DNA from: Ficedula albicollis
Taxonomy: Eukaryota; Chordata; Aves; Passeriformes; Muscicapidae
Direction of reading: 5' to 3'
Length of the DNA stretch: 64,000 nt
NCBI RefSeq assembly: GCF_000247815.1
Contig: NC_021673.1
Coordinates: 52,349,510 to 52,413,509 of the forward strand
Notes under the pieces: generated by a model
Databases searched by the model: none
What the model was told of the DNA's origin: nothing
What the model saw: only the letters and a program-made list of their open reading frames with translations
Part shown: positions 51,064-64,000 of the stretch, in pieces
How the letters are laid out: every line of letters starts with the position of its first letter
Position numbering within the stretch: the stretch's first letter is position 1
Translations under genes and position numbers: made by a program

Positions 51064-54000
51064 GTCTTTTTGAAAGGGCTTTTAATCATTCTTATAAAAT
51101 AGGTGAGAATTTTAAGACCAATATTTTCTTCTGTTCACTTCTTCTGCTATCATGTCTCAGCCAGTATATCAATAGTTCATTGTTTATTTTCTATTCCTTA
51201 AATCACTTCAAGCTGTGAAGTCTATCCTTGTCTAACATAATACAGGGAGCAGAGGGCAAAGACTGCTGCTAAGAGCACCCTTAACAGGAAAAGTAAAATA
51301 TAATGTGAGAATCAGATTCTCATTTTGGTGCTTATTTTGAAAAACCGTGCATTTCCACAGTGCTCTGGAGAGCAGCCTCCATCCTGGTTCACTGAATAAT
51401 GCTGTTATGGCTCTTGAGCTTGCAGGGACATACAAGCCTTGGAAGGGAATAGTTCTTATGTTGCTGTCATCAAGGAAACTGCAATTCGTGTTCCTTACAC
51501 TATAGCCTTAATTCATTTTGAGCTACAGTACCTTAACCTTTGTGCTGTGGATAATTTCTCCACAAATGATTTAGCCTACTGACCATTTCATATGGCTAGT
51601 TATATATCCTTGTTTGGAAAGCACAGTTTTCATTAAATTTAATTACTTTGCCCTACATCTTGCGTGGGAAAGGTTCATGGTAAAGGTGCAGCTATTGAAT
51701 TAGTGCAGCTACTAAACAAGGCCAGCTGCTATTAAAATCTACATAGTAAAGGTGAAGCTACTAAATTAAGGTGATTACAGTTTGAAGGTGTTTCTAGATG
51801 AAGACATATGGGTAAGCTTTTGCACCTATTTTGCATTTTACCATACACAATGTCTCAAAACTTGTGTGAGCAGTTTGGCAAGATGTTACAACAATGTCAT
51901 TAAACTAATTTCTGCAAATAAGAAATATATTATTTTAAAAATTTTAATCCATTAGTAATTCATTTGAACACTTGAGTCTACAAGAAATTCTGAAATTCGC
52001 AATGAACCTCAAAATCTCTGCTATATTTCAAAGTAAAAAAGTCTCTGCTATATTTCAAAGTAAAAAAATCCCTTTAAAAATTACTAAGTATTTTTCTAAA
52101 CTGTATTGTGAGAAGCACTCTTAAGTACAACACAAGTCCCTTGTGAGTTGCTGGTAGCTGGCTCATCTCCAATTTTTACAGGCTGTCACACTTTCTAGCA
52201 AACTGGATTCATCCACTTCCCATAGCACTTGGTCTATTTCTTCTCAAAATCACACTTTACTCCTAGTAGTCATGATATAAAAGTCTGTGTTTGTGGTTTC
52301 TCATTTCGTTGTACCAAAGCAACTGCTCTTGCAGCACACCAGAGAAGTGTTTATACAAGATGCCAGAGCTTCTGTCCAAGGAGTGAGGTCTTTGAAGGGA
52401 AAAGTCTCTAAATACACTGTTTGTAGTACTTGGGGGATGTAGACCTGGAATAAACCATATCCCTGATGGACACCTTTGGAAGAGCTCTGATCTCATACTA
52501 CCCCATCATCTGTGGTCAGGTATTCCCTTTGAGGGAAGTAGTTGAGTTGCTTTAGAAGAGAGTTCAGAAATTAATTAGCATATATGCAGAGTATGCAAAG
52601 GTTTGGGAATGGAATAAAGAGAAAGTCAGACTGCCCATGTAGAAACATCCTAAAGTCCTGCAGTATGACTGTCCTTTGCAGAGTAAAACACTCTAATTAA
52701 GTTGCTCATAGGAATGAGAAGAACATTCCCATTATAAAGAACAGTTTGGAGGTCTATCACTATTCTATTGTTAGCCGCTCCCAGAATTTCCATTATTTTC
52801 CTGATAATGTGGTACAGACAGTTAAGTTCCCTTCAGTACTTCCTTCAGACTATAATGATTTTCTACATCTGGATAATCTAATAGCAGCAACAATGTAATA
52901 TTTATCCAATCTGAATTCCACTGAATTATTCTTGTTTAATTTTGAATTTTGACAATTCACAAGTGACCAAGAAGTCACTCTAGAGTTTTGGGAACCAGAG
53001 CATCTGCCAGAACACTGCCTACATTTTTTTTTCAATCTCACACTTCAAGCCCTAATGTCTGAAAGCTAGTTTTGCTGTGATCCAAATTGAGTTTGGTCCT
53101 ATGTTAAAACAAATTGAGATGTTTGAAGGGGTACATGGTCTTTGCAAACCATACTATTTAATGTGTGTTTCATAATAATAAAAATATCATTCAAATAATA
53201 ATAAAGCATATTTATTTTATTATGATTTCTTTTCTTAATCATATTCAAAGGGTTTCTCACTTATAGATCTTTGTGACAAGACCCAGAGTCAGACAGGGCT
53301 TTGAGATAGTTCTTCTAAAATTTTTCTTTATGATGAATATCCTAAAATATGAAATTACTTTTATCAATCTGGTTTTATTAACCTATAAATTGGAATACTT
53401 TGCTTTTTAAATCAAGACAGAAATCTAAGACAGATTTGTCTTCTCAGAGTTTCCTTGCTTCAGATTTTCCTATACATAGTGTTATAAAGAAATACTGCAG
53501 AATTTTTGAAGATGCAAGTGCAGCATTGACTGTCTTTGCCACCTGCAAGGTCCATCTGTCTCATCCCTTCTCCCAGTAGTGTCTTCACAGTTGCAGGCTG
53601 CATTTCTTTACCTCTTCATCTCCCTGCACCATGCTGCAACCTGTCTAGTCTCACCCCTCAAAAGGAAGACTCCCGTGGTGCTCTAGAACAGCAACCTCCT
53701 ACCTCCTTCCATGAGGATCTACCTCATCTGGTTACTCATCTCCTACAAATAAAGAAGTAAAGAGGTAGATATTGAATATTTGGGTTTTGAGAAAACTGAA
53801 CCTTATGATAGGATTTCTGAAGAATTTATCCAGCAGACACCTTAAAAATAGATTATGAGAAGTTTTCTAAGGACATATATATGTCATTGTAAGATAAACT
53901 GATTTTTGGAAATCAGTTAAAGTTGTTAGTTCCTCTGGATTTTCTGAATTTGTCTTAATCTATAAGTATCGTAAGATGGCTTTTTTGCTACCTCAAGTCA

Positions 54001-57000
54001 CATTTTGACACTCAAATATTGCCTTAAAAGCTGTCATCTGTCTTTAGGTTGTTTAGCAGTTTGAAAGGGAAAGTGAGGAAAGCTGAAGATAGCACTACTG
54101 AGCTGACTATAGAAGGCTTTCAGTTTCTCTCAACCTTCAGAAACTTCTGCAGATTTCAGGATCTTCAGAAAGGCTGGCTGACATTGCTCGGAGACATGTC
54201 ACTTCTGAGAGATATCAAGAATAACATGCTCGTAAGAACATGAAGAACCCCTGCTGCTTATATAGCCTCCAAAAGATACAGATAAAACTACTGAAGAAAC
54301 ACAAAGACTTTATTCAACTCAAACATGTGATTTTCTAAATGCTTATGCATATTGTTTTCATATTGGATACTTACCAGATTCTCTTCACTTTTGTGTACCA
54401 TACACATCTTTTAGCCTATTCCCATTCTACAAGTACTAGGAGACACAATAACAGTTCCTACATGTATGGAAATTCTGAGTCAAATACCTTGCAATTTTCT
54501 TAAGTAATTTTTTTATGTAACAAGTTTAGGTCATAATACTCTCTAAAGTAGTCAAAAAACTGTAACATTGTAAAAAGTTCCTCTTATGAAGAAGTCAGAC
54601 TATTATGAGTAAGTTAATCAATATTAAATAGGGATTTAAAAATCTTACCTTTTTCAGACCAGTAACTGATGTTTTAACTGTACTGAATAAGTTTAGCAGC
54701 TCAGAAATACATTTAAATAATTTGATTGAAATATATGCCTTTTTTAAGGCCTTCTACATTCCTTCAGATTTTAATAAAAAGAAAATTCTTGAACACAGGT
54801 ATTGGTTAGCACTACAGCTATGACCAAACACTCTTTTACTAAAATAATCCACAAAATCAAAGAAAAAACTATCCAAAGTACTAGTGCGAAATGACTGTTG
54901 ACATGGCAAATTTAAAAGATGAGTAGATTTAAAGATAAAAGATCCGGGTCCTGTAAAAAGGAAAAAACGTTATTATAATAGAATGAACAATATGGTTAAC
55001 AAATGAAATTTATGATGGTGTTGATGAGCCTTAGGCATCAAAACTGAGATTGTCCCCTTAGTATAATGAAAGCTAAAATCTGATTTCCAGTATATTTGTT
55101 TCAAATGTTTTTCTTTACTCAGCTGGCTTCTAGAACTTACTAGAGAATATTGAGTTGTGCCAACTATGCATGCTTTGTAACAAGATGACCTTCTAGCAAC
55201 TCATAATGAATTTAAGTGCAGTTGTAATAAGAATATCAAAGGAAGTTTAAAAGTCATGTTTATAATCCTTTGGTAAGGCTACAGACTTCATTATCATAAT
55301 GTTATAGCACAGATTCAAATCAATTTTAGTTATACTTCTAATTCAATCTCAGACTTGCAACCAACTGCTTAAATTGTTTTTTCAGTAATGTCTTATCTAA
55401 AATTTATATTTTTATTACTGTTAGCCCCTTTTCTTTTACTCAAATCAGACATATATGCAAGGGGAAACCAGCCATGGAGTGTCCTGAAGAGCTACCACAT
55501 TTTGTCTGGAATTACATCTGGAATTATATCTGATAGAAGTGACATTATGTTGCTCTAGAAACTCTGTGATGAATTTGTTAAGTGCTCCCCTTTTGGGCAG
55601 AAAGGATTGTTTTTTTAATGGTTAACTACTAAACCTGGGGAAAGTAACCCACTTCTTTAATATGAATCCTTCCCTTAAAATTTATGTATTTGTAGCCAAA
55701 TTATAAATCTGTGGTCTAAAAGACATCTTCCTTATCATGGACTTAACTCCTGGTACAGAAGAGAGATTTGAATTTCAAACATGGCAGAAGGAGCAAGTTC
55801 TTTTTTTGGGGCACTTTTCTCCAGGTAAGGAGGGAAAAAGGAAGGAGAGGAAAGAAAAGACTTCTGTCTCATAATGTGGAACTATACTGACAGTGAAAAG
55901 AAGCTAATTTCGAAAGCATTGTGAATGAATCATTCTTTCATAGTTTGACATTTTCAAAAACACACCTTGTGTTTTTTCTTAACAGGGCTAAGAAATCAAA
56001 TCATTCCAGGAGATCCTGAGCAAGGATCCTCAGGCTGGAGTCTCGTATGTGGAATAATTCAACACTGAATTTTCATTATTTCTTTCCACAAAATATGCTT
56101 ACACTGTAATTTTCTGTTGTCTTTGAAACCTACTGGAAAATGTCATTTTGACAGAAAGAGCCATAAAAGCAGGTGCCCTGAGTAGATGATGCAGCAATAC
56201 CAAAATGCACAGAACAAATCAGGGTTGAGATGAGGACCATCATACACATACCCTACTACGGTATTGGGGTAGTGGCACCACATGCAAGGAGTTTACAGGC
56301 AAGCAAGCACAAACTTCTCCCTTGCCTAGGGCTTTGTTTCAGTTCACTGAACAAAGCACTGAAAAGTAATTACAGTCTTTTTCTTGGAAATTGCTTCAGA
56401 CCCTCCTTGGAGGTTTCAGCTTCAAAGGCATTCCAAATTATAACAAAAGAAAGTGGGCTATTTGCCCAAAGTTTGAGAAAAATTACATTTAATAGCACAA
56501 ATGTGGGTTTGTTTTGTTTTGTTTTGTTTTTCATTTCTAATCATATCAGGAAAGGGAAGCCAGGTTTTTTGAAGTGATATGTTCAGGAATTACCTTCTAC
56601 CTCCTGATTCCGAGCAAAAGACAGCTGGACTCTGTCCTGAATGAGCCTTACACATTACCATTAAGCCAGCTTCATCTCACACTGTTCATGATTTGTTAAG
56701 CTGAAAAAGTAGAGAAACAGTCCAAAACTTCACAGGTCACATTCTTTCTTCTGCTAACCCACAATGTCTGCTTCTCAGCTATGCTGCAAGGAACAGAGTC
56801 TAAAACAAAGACAAACCCAGTCCAACACTTTTATCCCCCCAGAATCTTAGAAGCCCATCAATACTTTTTCCATCAATAGAATTCTTTGTTGAAAGTACTG
56901 TCTGTGAAGCCCTACTTTAGGAACTAGGGAGATGCGTCTTTTTAGTGACTTCTGATTCACAGAATTAAAAAGAATTCAAAAAATTCTAGGAAATTCTAGG

Positions 57001-60000
57001 AAACAAGCCAGCTGAAATATTACAAGTATTGTACCTATTATTCCTTCTACTCAATTAAAGCACTAAAAAATAAGGAGTTGAAAGTACTGATGCCATGGGA
57101 AAATAGAGTAAAAGATCTCAACTATAAAAGAACATGTAACTTCTATATTCTCCGTGTCTCATAATCATTAACAGCTGTTTTATGCAAAATGTAATTTTAG
57201 ATGAATCATAAAAAATTAAAAATCATGTTAGTAATGAAAAATAAAAGACTACATGCATCTTCCAGAAAAATAATAATAAGCATTATCAGTAAAACAAAGA
57301 CAGAAAAAGAGTAGTCAAATTGAAACGCTACTAGACTAAGTTAATAATTTTTACGTTATGATTAAGTGCGTATGGTCTGTGGGAAACTTTATAGCACTGT
57401 CGCACATTGTGCTGTCATGATAACACAAAAAACGTTTGCCTGTATAGAAGTTTCTGTTCCTTCTGGGTTCCTGTACATATTTCAATTACACTGCAAGCCT
57501 TTGCAGAGTTGCTGCAAGGCTTTTGCAAAAATATAAGTTACTTTTTGGTAGTTTGAAAGCTCTCACAAATATTCATGACCTGAAACATTTGCCCTCACAA
57601 ACATTCATAAAAGCAATGTATTTTTGAAATATATTATTTTCAATAATAACTGAAAAAATAACTTCTAATGCGTGTATTAAGAGACCTAAGAGAATCTCTG
57701 TCATACATAAATCAGTTCTTGTACAATAAATTCAAACCCAGATCTTTTTGAATAGTAGTCAGCCAGCCATCTTGTCTAGTGGCAATTTCACTCCTTTTCT
57801 CTAAAGCATGTGGATTTGGTTTAGATTTTGATTGCTTTAGATCTTGTCTCTCTATTACATATAATCTCTTTCCATAATAAATACTTATTTCTTCTTTAAG
57901 GGAGGCTGGTTAGCACTGGCAGTCAGGGTTAAGTTGCATCGTGTTGTGCTGAAAGTAGTTCAACAACATAATTGCTCTAAATTGAAGTCACTCCTCCCAT
58001 TTATCTTAGCTTGAAGTATTTTTATTCAAAGAATACCATAATGTGGTTTTCTTCTCTGACCTGTAGCACTGCCATCATGCTAGGGTAAAGTACCATTGAT
58101 GGATTTCCTTATGTGCTGCTGTGCAGCCTTAGCTGTGGAGTTGTGCATAGACAGAGTTCAAAAAGGGTCATAAAATTCTGTCAATGACTAGTTTTTGTAC
58201 TGAAGAGGAGGTGGCATGGACCCCTTTTGGGGAGATGAGCAGATGTGGCAGAGGCAGAACTTCTGGCACAAGTGTTTCTGAATGCAAAACTAGAGATTGC
58301 TACTTCTGGTCTGTACTGGCATCTCAGGAAGCAGAACAGGAGCAGTTCACAGTCACAGCAAAAAGTCGCAGTCCAACCTAATGTAAATTCAAGTTTGGTA
58401 AAAATAAAAATGTCTGGGCTAATATAAATTGACTAAGGATCAACAAAGATCAGCTCTGAGTTATATAGAGCCTTAATAGGAATGGAAGATAGCTTACAGA
58501 CCAAAGGATTTGATTAGCATTATTCCACTCCATTTTTGCCACTGGGTTTAATCAGAGTTGATTCACAACTGATTTTTTTAGTTCTGTAACAAGTGAAATT
58601 GATTAGATATGCAAATAAGATTTGGTAAGACAAACAGGTTTTTTGGTTGTTCTAAAACCTCTTAACAGAGTAAACAATATAGTCAATATATTCCATCTCA
58701 GGTTTAAACACAATTTCTGCTTGACAACGATGAAAAGGAATCTAACATTTTTCCGAAGCCATGCATTGAAAGCATTAGATTAGAGATTAAAGAGCACAGC
58801 ACAGTGATGTAAAGGTTGACTGGGATTCCAAATTGTGTTCCATGTTTTATTATATATTTGAAAAACTAATTATAACTAATGCATAACTGATGCCAGAGGA
58901 GGACTAAAAATGTTTATAAAATGCTATAATTGAATTATCACTAAGAAACTAGTGTTGTGAGATGAGAAAAATCATTATGCAATATCAGTGTGCTATCAAA
59001 TGTGAGAAAACTAAACCTTTTTGGAGTTCAGAGCATTTCATTTCAGCTACCTAGTAATTCACCTTTCAGCATTAGACACCATTACTGAATGATGAAGACT
59101 GTAATAGATGTTGAAATGTACTGTGGTATTCTATACAGATTGCTGCACAAAGGTCTCTTCCAGACATTTGGACTATGTATGCTAACACTCTGCCATAGCT
59201 TCCCAGAGCTTTTTTAATAGTCTGGTGTTTAAACTATCACAGTGATTTATTCCAGTGTTAAAACTTACATTTCTTTGACAAAACACTACCGGTTTTAGCA
59301 CTTTCTTTGACTTCCTTTAACTGAGAATATTAGTGACACAAGTATAATGTCATACCTATCATCTTTTACCAAAAATGCCTCAATATTTTTTTATTTATCA
59401 CTATGGCACTTGACATATTTTCCATCGGTATTTTCCCTTCTTCAAATTCCTTCAGTAATGACTATCTTCTCCTCTATTTTAAATTTTTTATGTTTCAGTG
59501 CACTTGCAAATTCCAGTTACCATTCCTTCCTACAATACATTTTTATTGGCTAGATACCTTATTCCTTTACATGATTTCAACTCTTCCAGCCTGGACTGTA
59601 GAATTTCCCCCTACTCCTTCATTTCAGAGAATATTCTAGACTTTCCTCATTTTGCTTACATACTTTTCATACAATTTGGTAAGATAACTGCATTTTTAAT
59701 ATGATTTATTTTTTAATTTTCCCAAGACTCCTCTGTAAGTTCAAAGTGTGACACATTACTTAGCTATACAAAATTCAATATAAAATTGAAAAGACTACTA
59801 TGCATTTTACATTGCAGAGATAGTAGAGTTAAGAACAAGATTAACCTTTGGCAAGGTCTGGACATTTTTCAGTCTCTTATCTCATTAGTCTCAATAAAAC
59901 TAGCTATGGAAGGCTGAGTAATCCTATACTCAAACTGAAAAGGATTTCAGATTGCAAATTTTCAGAAAGATTAATCCTGAAGACAAAATACGTTGTATCA

Positions 60001-62694
60001 GAGAAGAAAGACACTAGCTCAAGGAAAGTGAAGCTGATTCTTTTACACTTCAGTACCTCTTGAATCTGGGGACACAATCTCTTAGTAAAATATCATTTTT
60101 CTAAAGCATGCACACGTTGAAAAAGAGCAAAAGTCTGCTTCTTAAATTCCTTTAAAACCTTAGCAATTTTCCCCATATTGTTGACAAAGAAACACACCCA
60201 CGCATAGTGAAACTAAAACTGATTGCAGAAGGACAATGTAGCTTCCTGATATTCACCAAAATACATAACTATGGACAATCAATATGCTTTGGGAGAGCAA
60301 TGCAGAAACAAAATGCAAAAACAGCCATTCATTTGAGAACCCAGATAACTATAAAAAAGGAAACCTTGGTGAGCTGATAGTTGTTACAGTCGCCATTGGT
60401 CACTGCACAGAGCTCAGAACCTGAAATCTGATTTCTCAGACATCTGTGTGATGCTTGATGTTTCCCTTGGACAGAAGTATCAACTCTGGTGTGACCAGGC
60501 TTTGCGGAAAGCTGTTTCAGCTCTCTACTCATATTCCTTCTTCAGTGTTTGCTATTTTCACAGTGAAAAATCTCAACAGCTTTTGGGTGCATTTATGAAA
60601 AGCAGTATCTCCTAAATGGCAAATTGGACAAAAAAGGAAGTAGATGATGTTTTTAATTTGAAATTCCATCTGAAATTGACAATCACTGCTTTGAACTTTA
60701 CCTTTGTAAATTTCTTTTGTGGAAAATGGAACCAGTCTTTTTCCATTTGTCCTATTCCATTCCGTCAATTTATTAGCATTTTATGTATTTCTATTTTGTG
60801 ATTAAAAAAAAATAATAGCTTAGGCTATTTCAATTCTCCTTTGTTTGCTATAGATTTTTCTTTTAAATTGCCATTTTTCCTGCAATTTGCAATAAGTTAA
60901 ATTCATTTTAGGATGGTACTGGGATCACTTTTCTCCCCATTACTTCATATATTGTAAATAAGAAGAAAATGCTATTTTACTGCAGTCAATGTGTAAAGTC
61001 TCTGTTTGCATTTTGAATATTAGCTCATTGTCAAGCACCAGAATAAAAAAAAAAGGGTCTTCTGAGGAAATCAGAGGTACGGTAATATTACACCAAAAAG
61101 AGGCATGAAATGTCATCAGTCTTGAAGTGCTATATATTTGGCTCAATTAAAACTTTCACCAAGTTCATCTAATAAATTAGCCATAACTGGATTATAGGAT
61201 GCAACAATTGAGAACTCTGAAAATGGACGATGCTGTAGGAAAATAACTTGTTAAAACCTGAGCGCATCTTTTTTTGTAGGTGGGAAAGTTATGTTTTAGA
61301 AAAAGATGACAAAAAGTTCTCTATTTTACTCCTGCCTTTATCTGTTATCAGTAGATAGCTATGAGTAAGACCAAAAATAGCTTAAGCATCAATCCCATTT
61401 CTTTTTTGTTGTGTTTATTCAATAAAACACATATATCTGCACAGACACTGGTGGAATATGATCAACAGAAGGGACTCAATACACTGGTTGAAATTTAAAG
61501 TCAGAAAATTTGAATGTAAGTATAAGAAAAGTTAACCCACTTCAGAGAGACAAAATGCATCCTAAGCATTCATATACTTACACTTTCAGTATAGCATGGC
61601 TCAAGCCACTCAGAATAATTTCAGAAGAAAAAACAAACTATTAGGTCTTCCCTAAATTCCACATTAGGAGGAAGTGAATGTGCAAGAAAGTACCCAAAGG
61701 AGAAATTAATAAAATTGGAAGTGCTTGCACTTGTTTTAGTAAGAGATAAAACACTTTAAGCATTCCTATATCAGTTCTCTTCTGTTTTCTGGGTTAACTT
61801 GCAGATTTTGTTGGTGCTTAGCAAAGGTCTGCTGTGTTGTCGCTATTTTTTAAAGCAGAAGATGTATCAATAGGTGAAGACGCAGCTACAACCACACTTT
61901 CAACATCAATATTCCAACTGGCTTTCCTGTAGATGGGACACTGATGCAGTTTGCCTCATCAGATACTGAATTGTCCCTTCAGAGTGGATGGTCATTTAGA
62001 AACAAATATTAATTTTGGATACTTTCCAGCCTGGTCAGCACACTCACTTCCTTTGTACACACACTGTTGGTGCTGTGTTGCTCCTCTCTCACAAGAGAAA
62101 CATGACCATTAAGAATTTCCTGGCTTTAGCAAGCAGAGTTCTCCTTCATCCTGCCTTATTGCGCTGCAATATTCAGTTGGGCATCTGCCCCTCGGTGAGC
62201 TGCCATGTAGTGGCCCCAGAACGACTACAGCTCTGGGGGACAGCAGTTAATTCTGCTTGATATTCACTAATCATTGACACTTGTTCTCCTGTAAACACAG
62301 AGATTCCAGGAAGAGCTCAGGTTTTTATGGAAAAAAAAAAAAAGAAGCTGAAGTAGGTTAGAGTTTCACAGATATTTTCCATAAAATCTGATTATAGCTA
62401 TAAGGGAATAAGACTTACACATATCACGAAAAAGCACCAAAAAGCAAACTAACAAGTAGTCCAACAACAGCAATCACAATGCAGTGAGGGTAGAATGAGT
62501 TATATAGCATGTATATATTTACACATTTACAAAGTGGCTGTGCATACGTTTTCATACATATATTAACATCAAAAATGTAAATTGACTTTTTTTTTTTTTT
62601 AAGAACAAAGCATTCAGGTGCATATGCATGTATCTATGTAATGCACACATGTGTCTTGACTACAAATAGATGCATATTACATGCATAAAGGCTT
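51064..62694. other. AT-rich DNA, no gene seen
   Basis: This 11.6-kb stretch contains a 27-bp tandem duplication (52015-52068), AT-rich tracts (53165-53225) and a short (GTTTT)n near 56508. Open frames of 60-115 codons (for example 53536-53760, 54049-54243, 56230-56577) have no recognisable domains or paired splice sites. It is probably a large intron or intergenic desert. Confidence 0.45.
52015..52068. repeat. 27-bp tandem duplication
   Basis: The unit 'tctctgctatatttcaaag' plus TAAAAAA(G/A) occurs twice, directly abutting, with one difference at the end. Confidence 0.9.
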
Positions 62695-62825
62695 AGAAAA
62701 ATTCAGGTGGAAAGGGCCCATCTGAGGTCCTGGCCCCTTCGAAAACTGTTCAAAGTGCAGTTAATCTCAAAGTCACAGCAGGCTGCTCAAGGCCTTGTCT
62801 AGTAGAGATGCATACAATAAAGATA
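62695..62825 (-). mobile_element. CR1 LINE 3' end fragment
   Basis: Antisense CR1 tail: 'ggtggaaagggcccatctgaggtcctggcccc', then 'gcaggctgctcaaggccttgtctagtagagatgcatac'. It resembles the subfamily with the 'cagggccttgtccagtcgagt' 3' region. It is short, diverged and non-coding. Confidence 0.75.
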
Positions 62826-64000
62826 ATTTGCAAAGCTCATAGCCAACCACTCACTCAAGTCTGTTATTTTCTTTCAGCAGCTGATTTTTTCCTACCTATT
62901 AGAGGGAAATAAAACGTATCTGATTCCATTCAATAGGATGCTGATGACTTGTATAGAGGGTAAATGAGCAGATTCTGCATCAGAAACCTGAAGCAGTAGA
63001 GTTTACTCTCTAGATCATTAACATGAGAAACAGAAATGTATATTTATTCTAGTGTGGTTTCTGTTTCTGGTTGCTTTTGGTTTCACAAGTACTGAATAAA
63101 CCTCATGGCTGAATGAGGAACAACTGCAACGAAAGTGATGAAAAAGATGTCAATATTCAAGGGTGAAAACGGTATGAAGAAAGAAAATGTATTTTTTTAG
63201 ACCTTAGAATATGTATTTTAATTTTGACACATATCCATCTGCTGAGAAGAGGCATGACTTTGTTTGTTTTCATATCAGATGTATTGACACTGTTTTCTGT
63301 GATCCCCTAGTCAGAAATCTTGCTAGTTTTAAGGAAAAAATAAATAAACCCTCTATGACTGAACAGCCTATTTAGTATTTAGTACAAAAGTATGAATGCA
63401 TATAAAGGAGCTTACAATCCTGAGAGCTCCCTCATTTAAAAATCAGGGTACCCTTGGAAGTGACATTGCAGGAGTTAATACAACAAGCAAAGAGTAGTGT
63501 CAATGACCACAAAAAATTGTACCAGAAATGAAGATGGAATGAACAGTGTCTGCAGTCCTGTTGAGACTTCCCTGAGTGGTGTTTTTTTCCTTTGGGGATT
63601 TGTTTTGTTGGTTTTTTGGTTGTTGCGTTTTTTTCATTTGGGAAAAAACATTAAGAAAAATAAACTTTGGCTGCAAACGGTCTCACTCCTGCGCTGATTT
63701 AGTACAATCATTTTAACAAAAGATCCCACAAGTTTTTAAGTGGATTATATTACCTCTCAGAAACATTCATCTTCACTCATAAGTAATTTTTCTCTTTAAA
63801 ATCATCCACTTAGAGAAATTAGAACAATTTTACAGTATATAGATTGTCCTGTAGCATTTTTGGAATAAGTTATTCCCCTTCCCACTGCATTTTCTCCTCT
63901 TCACACCCTGGGCATCTATTTGGAAATTTTAGAGGGAATTATTATTTCTTGTCTACTTCCAATCATTTTCTGCAGGCTTTGTTCACTCCACTCTAGACAA
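62826..64000. other. Unique DNA, no gene seen
   Basis: AT-rich. A 66-codon plus frame (63497-63697) has a T-rich, low-complexity centre and is judged non-coding. Confidence 0.45.

Noticed and set aside
56230..56577. 115-codon plus-strand ORF
   Set aside because: No domain, and its end runs through a (GTTTT)n tract.

Overview
The window looks like a gene-poor stretch of a bird nuclear chromosome, probably a songbird. I infer this from at least eight recognisable CR1 LINE fragments, a probable ERVL-type LTR, an AT-rich background and long simple repeats. There is no bacterial-style gene organisation, and I recognise no tRNA, rRNA or CRISPR array. Almost every long open reading frame in the window is produced by low-complexity DNA.

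Layout. 1-12.5 kb: unique AT-rich DNA with a degraded LINE-like block (about 1.88-2.69 kb), a long broken CR1 copy (2.69-4.39 kb) and a small CR1 scrap (8.93 kb). 12.5-15.3 kb: the one well-supported gene start. It is a minus-strand first coding exon (12563-12659) encoding a signal peptide and ending in a consensus splice donor, with a TATA-like box at 13229-13236 and GC-rich promoter DNA to 15245. That GC-rich block is interrupted by two pure G runs of 534 and 908 bases, which are most likely assembly artefacts. The rest of this gene lies to the left, beyond the window. 15.3-30.4 kb: intergenic or intronic DNA with two CR1 fragments, a 254-bp tandem duplication, a (TTTCTCTC)n array of about 670 bp, a 95-bp tandem duplication, an (ATA)n tract running into a 213-base G run, a 65-base G run and an (AACCA)n array of about 520 bp. 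30.4-43.4 kb: two weakly supported exon candidates (34830-35029 plus, 37286-37423 minus), a 732-bp tandem duplication, a (GGAAT)n array, and CR1 fragments at 36.6, 40.4 and 42.9 kb. 43.4-64 kb: AT-rich DNA with a probable ERVL-type LTR inside a 292-bp tandem duplication, a 674-bp tandem duplication and a CR1 3' end at 62.7 kb.

I found no convincing new multi-gene system. The strongest observations are the unidentified signal-peptide exon, the homopolymer-filled promoter, and a series of abutting, nearly identical direct duplications (27 to 732 bp) that may be recent mutations or assembly errors. Coordinates of diverged repeats are approximate because no alignment could be run.
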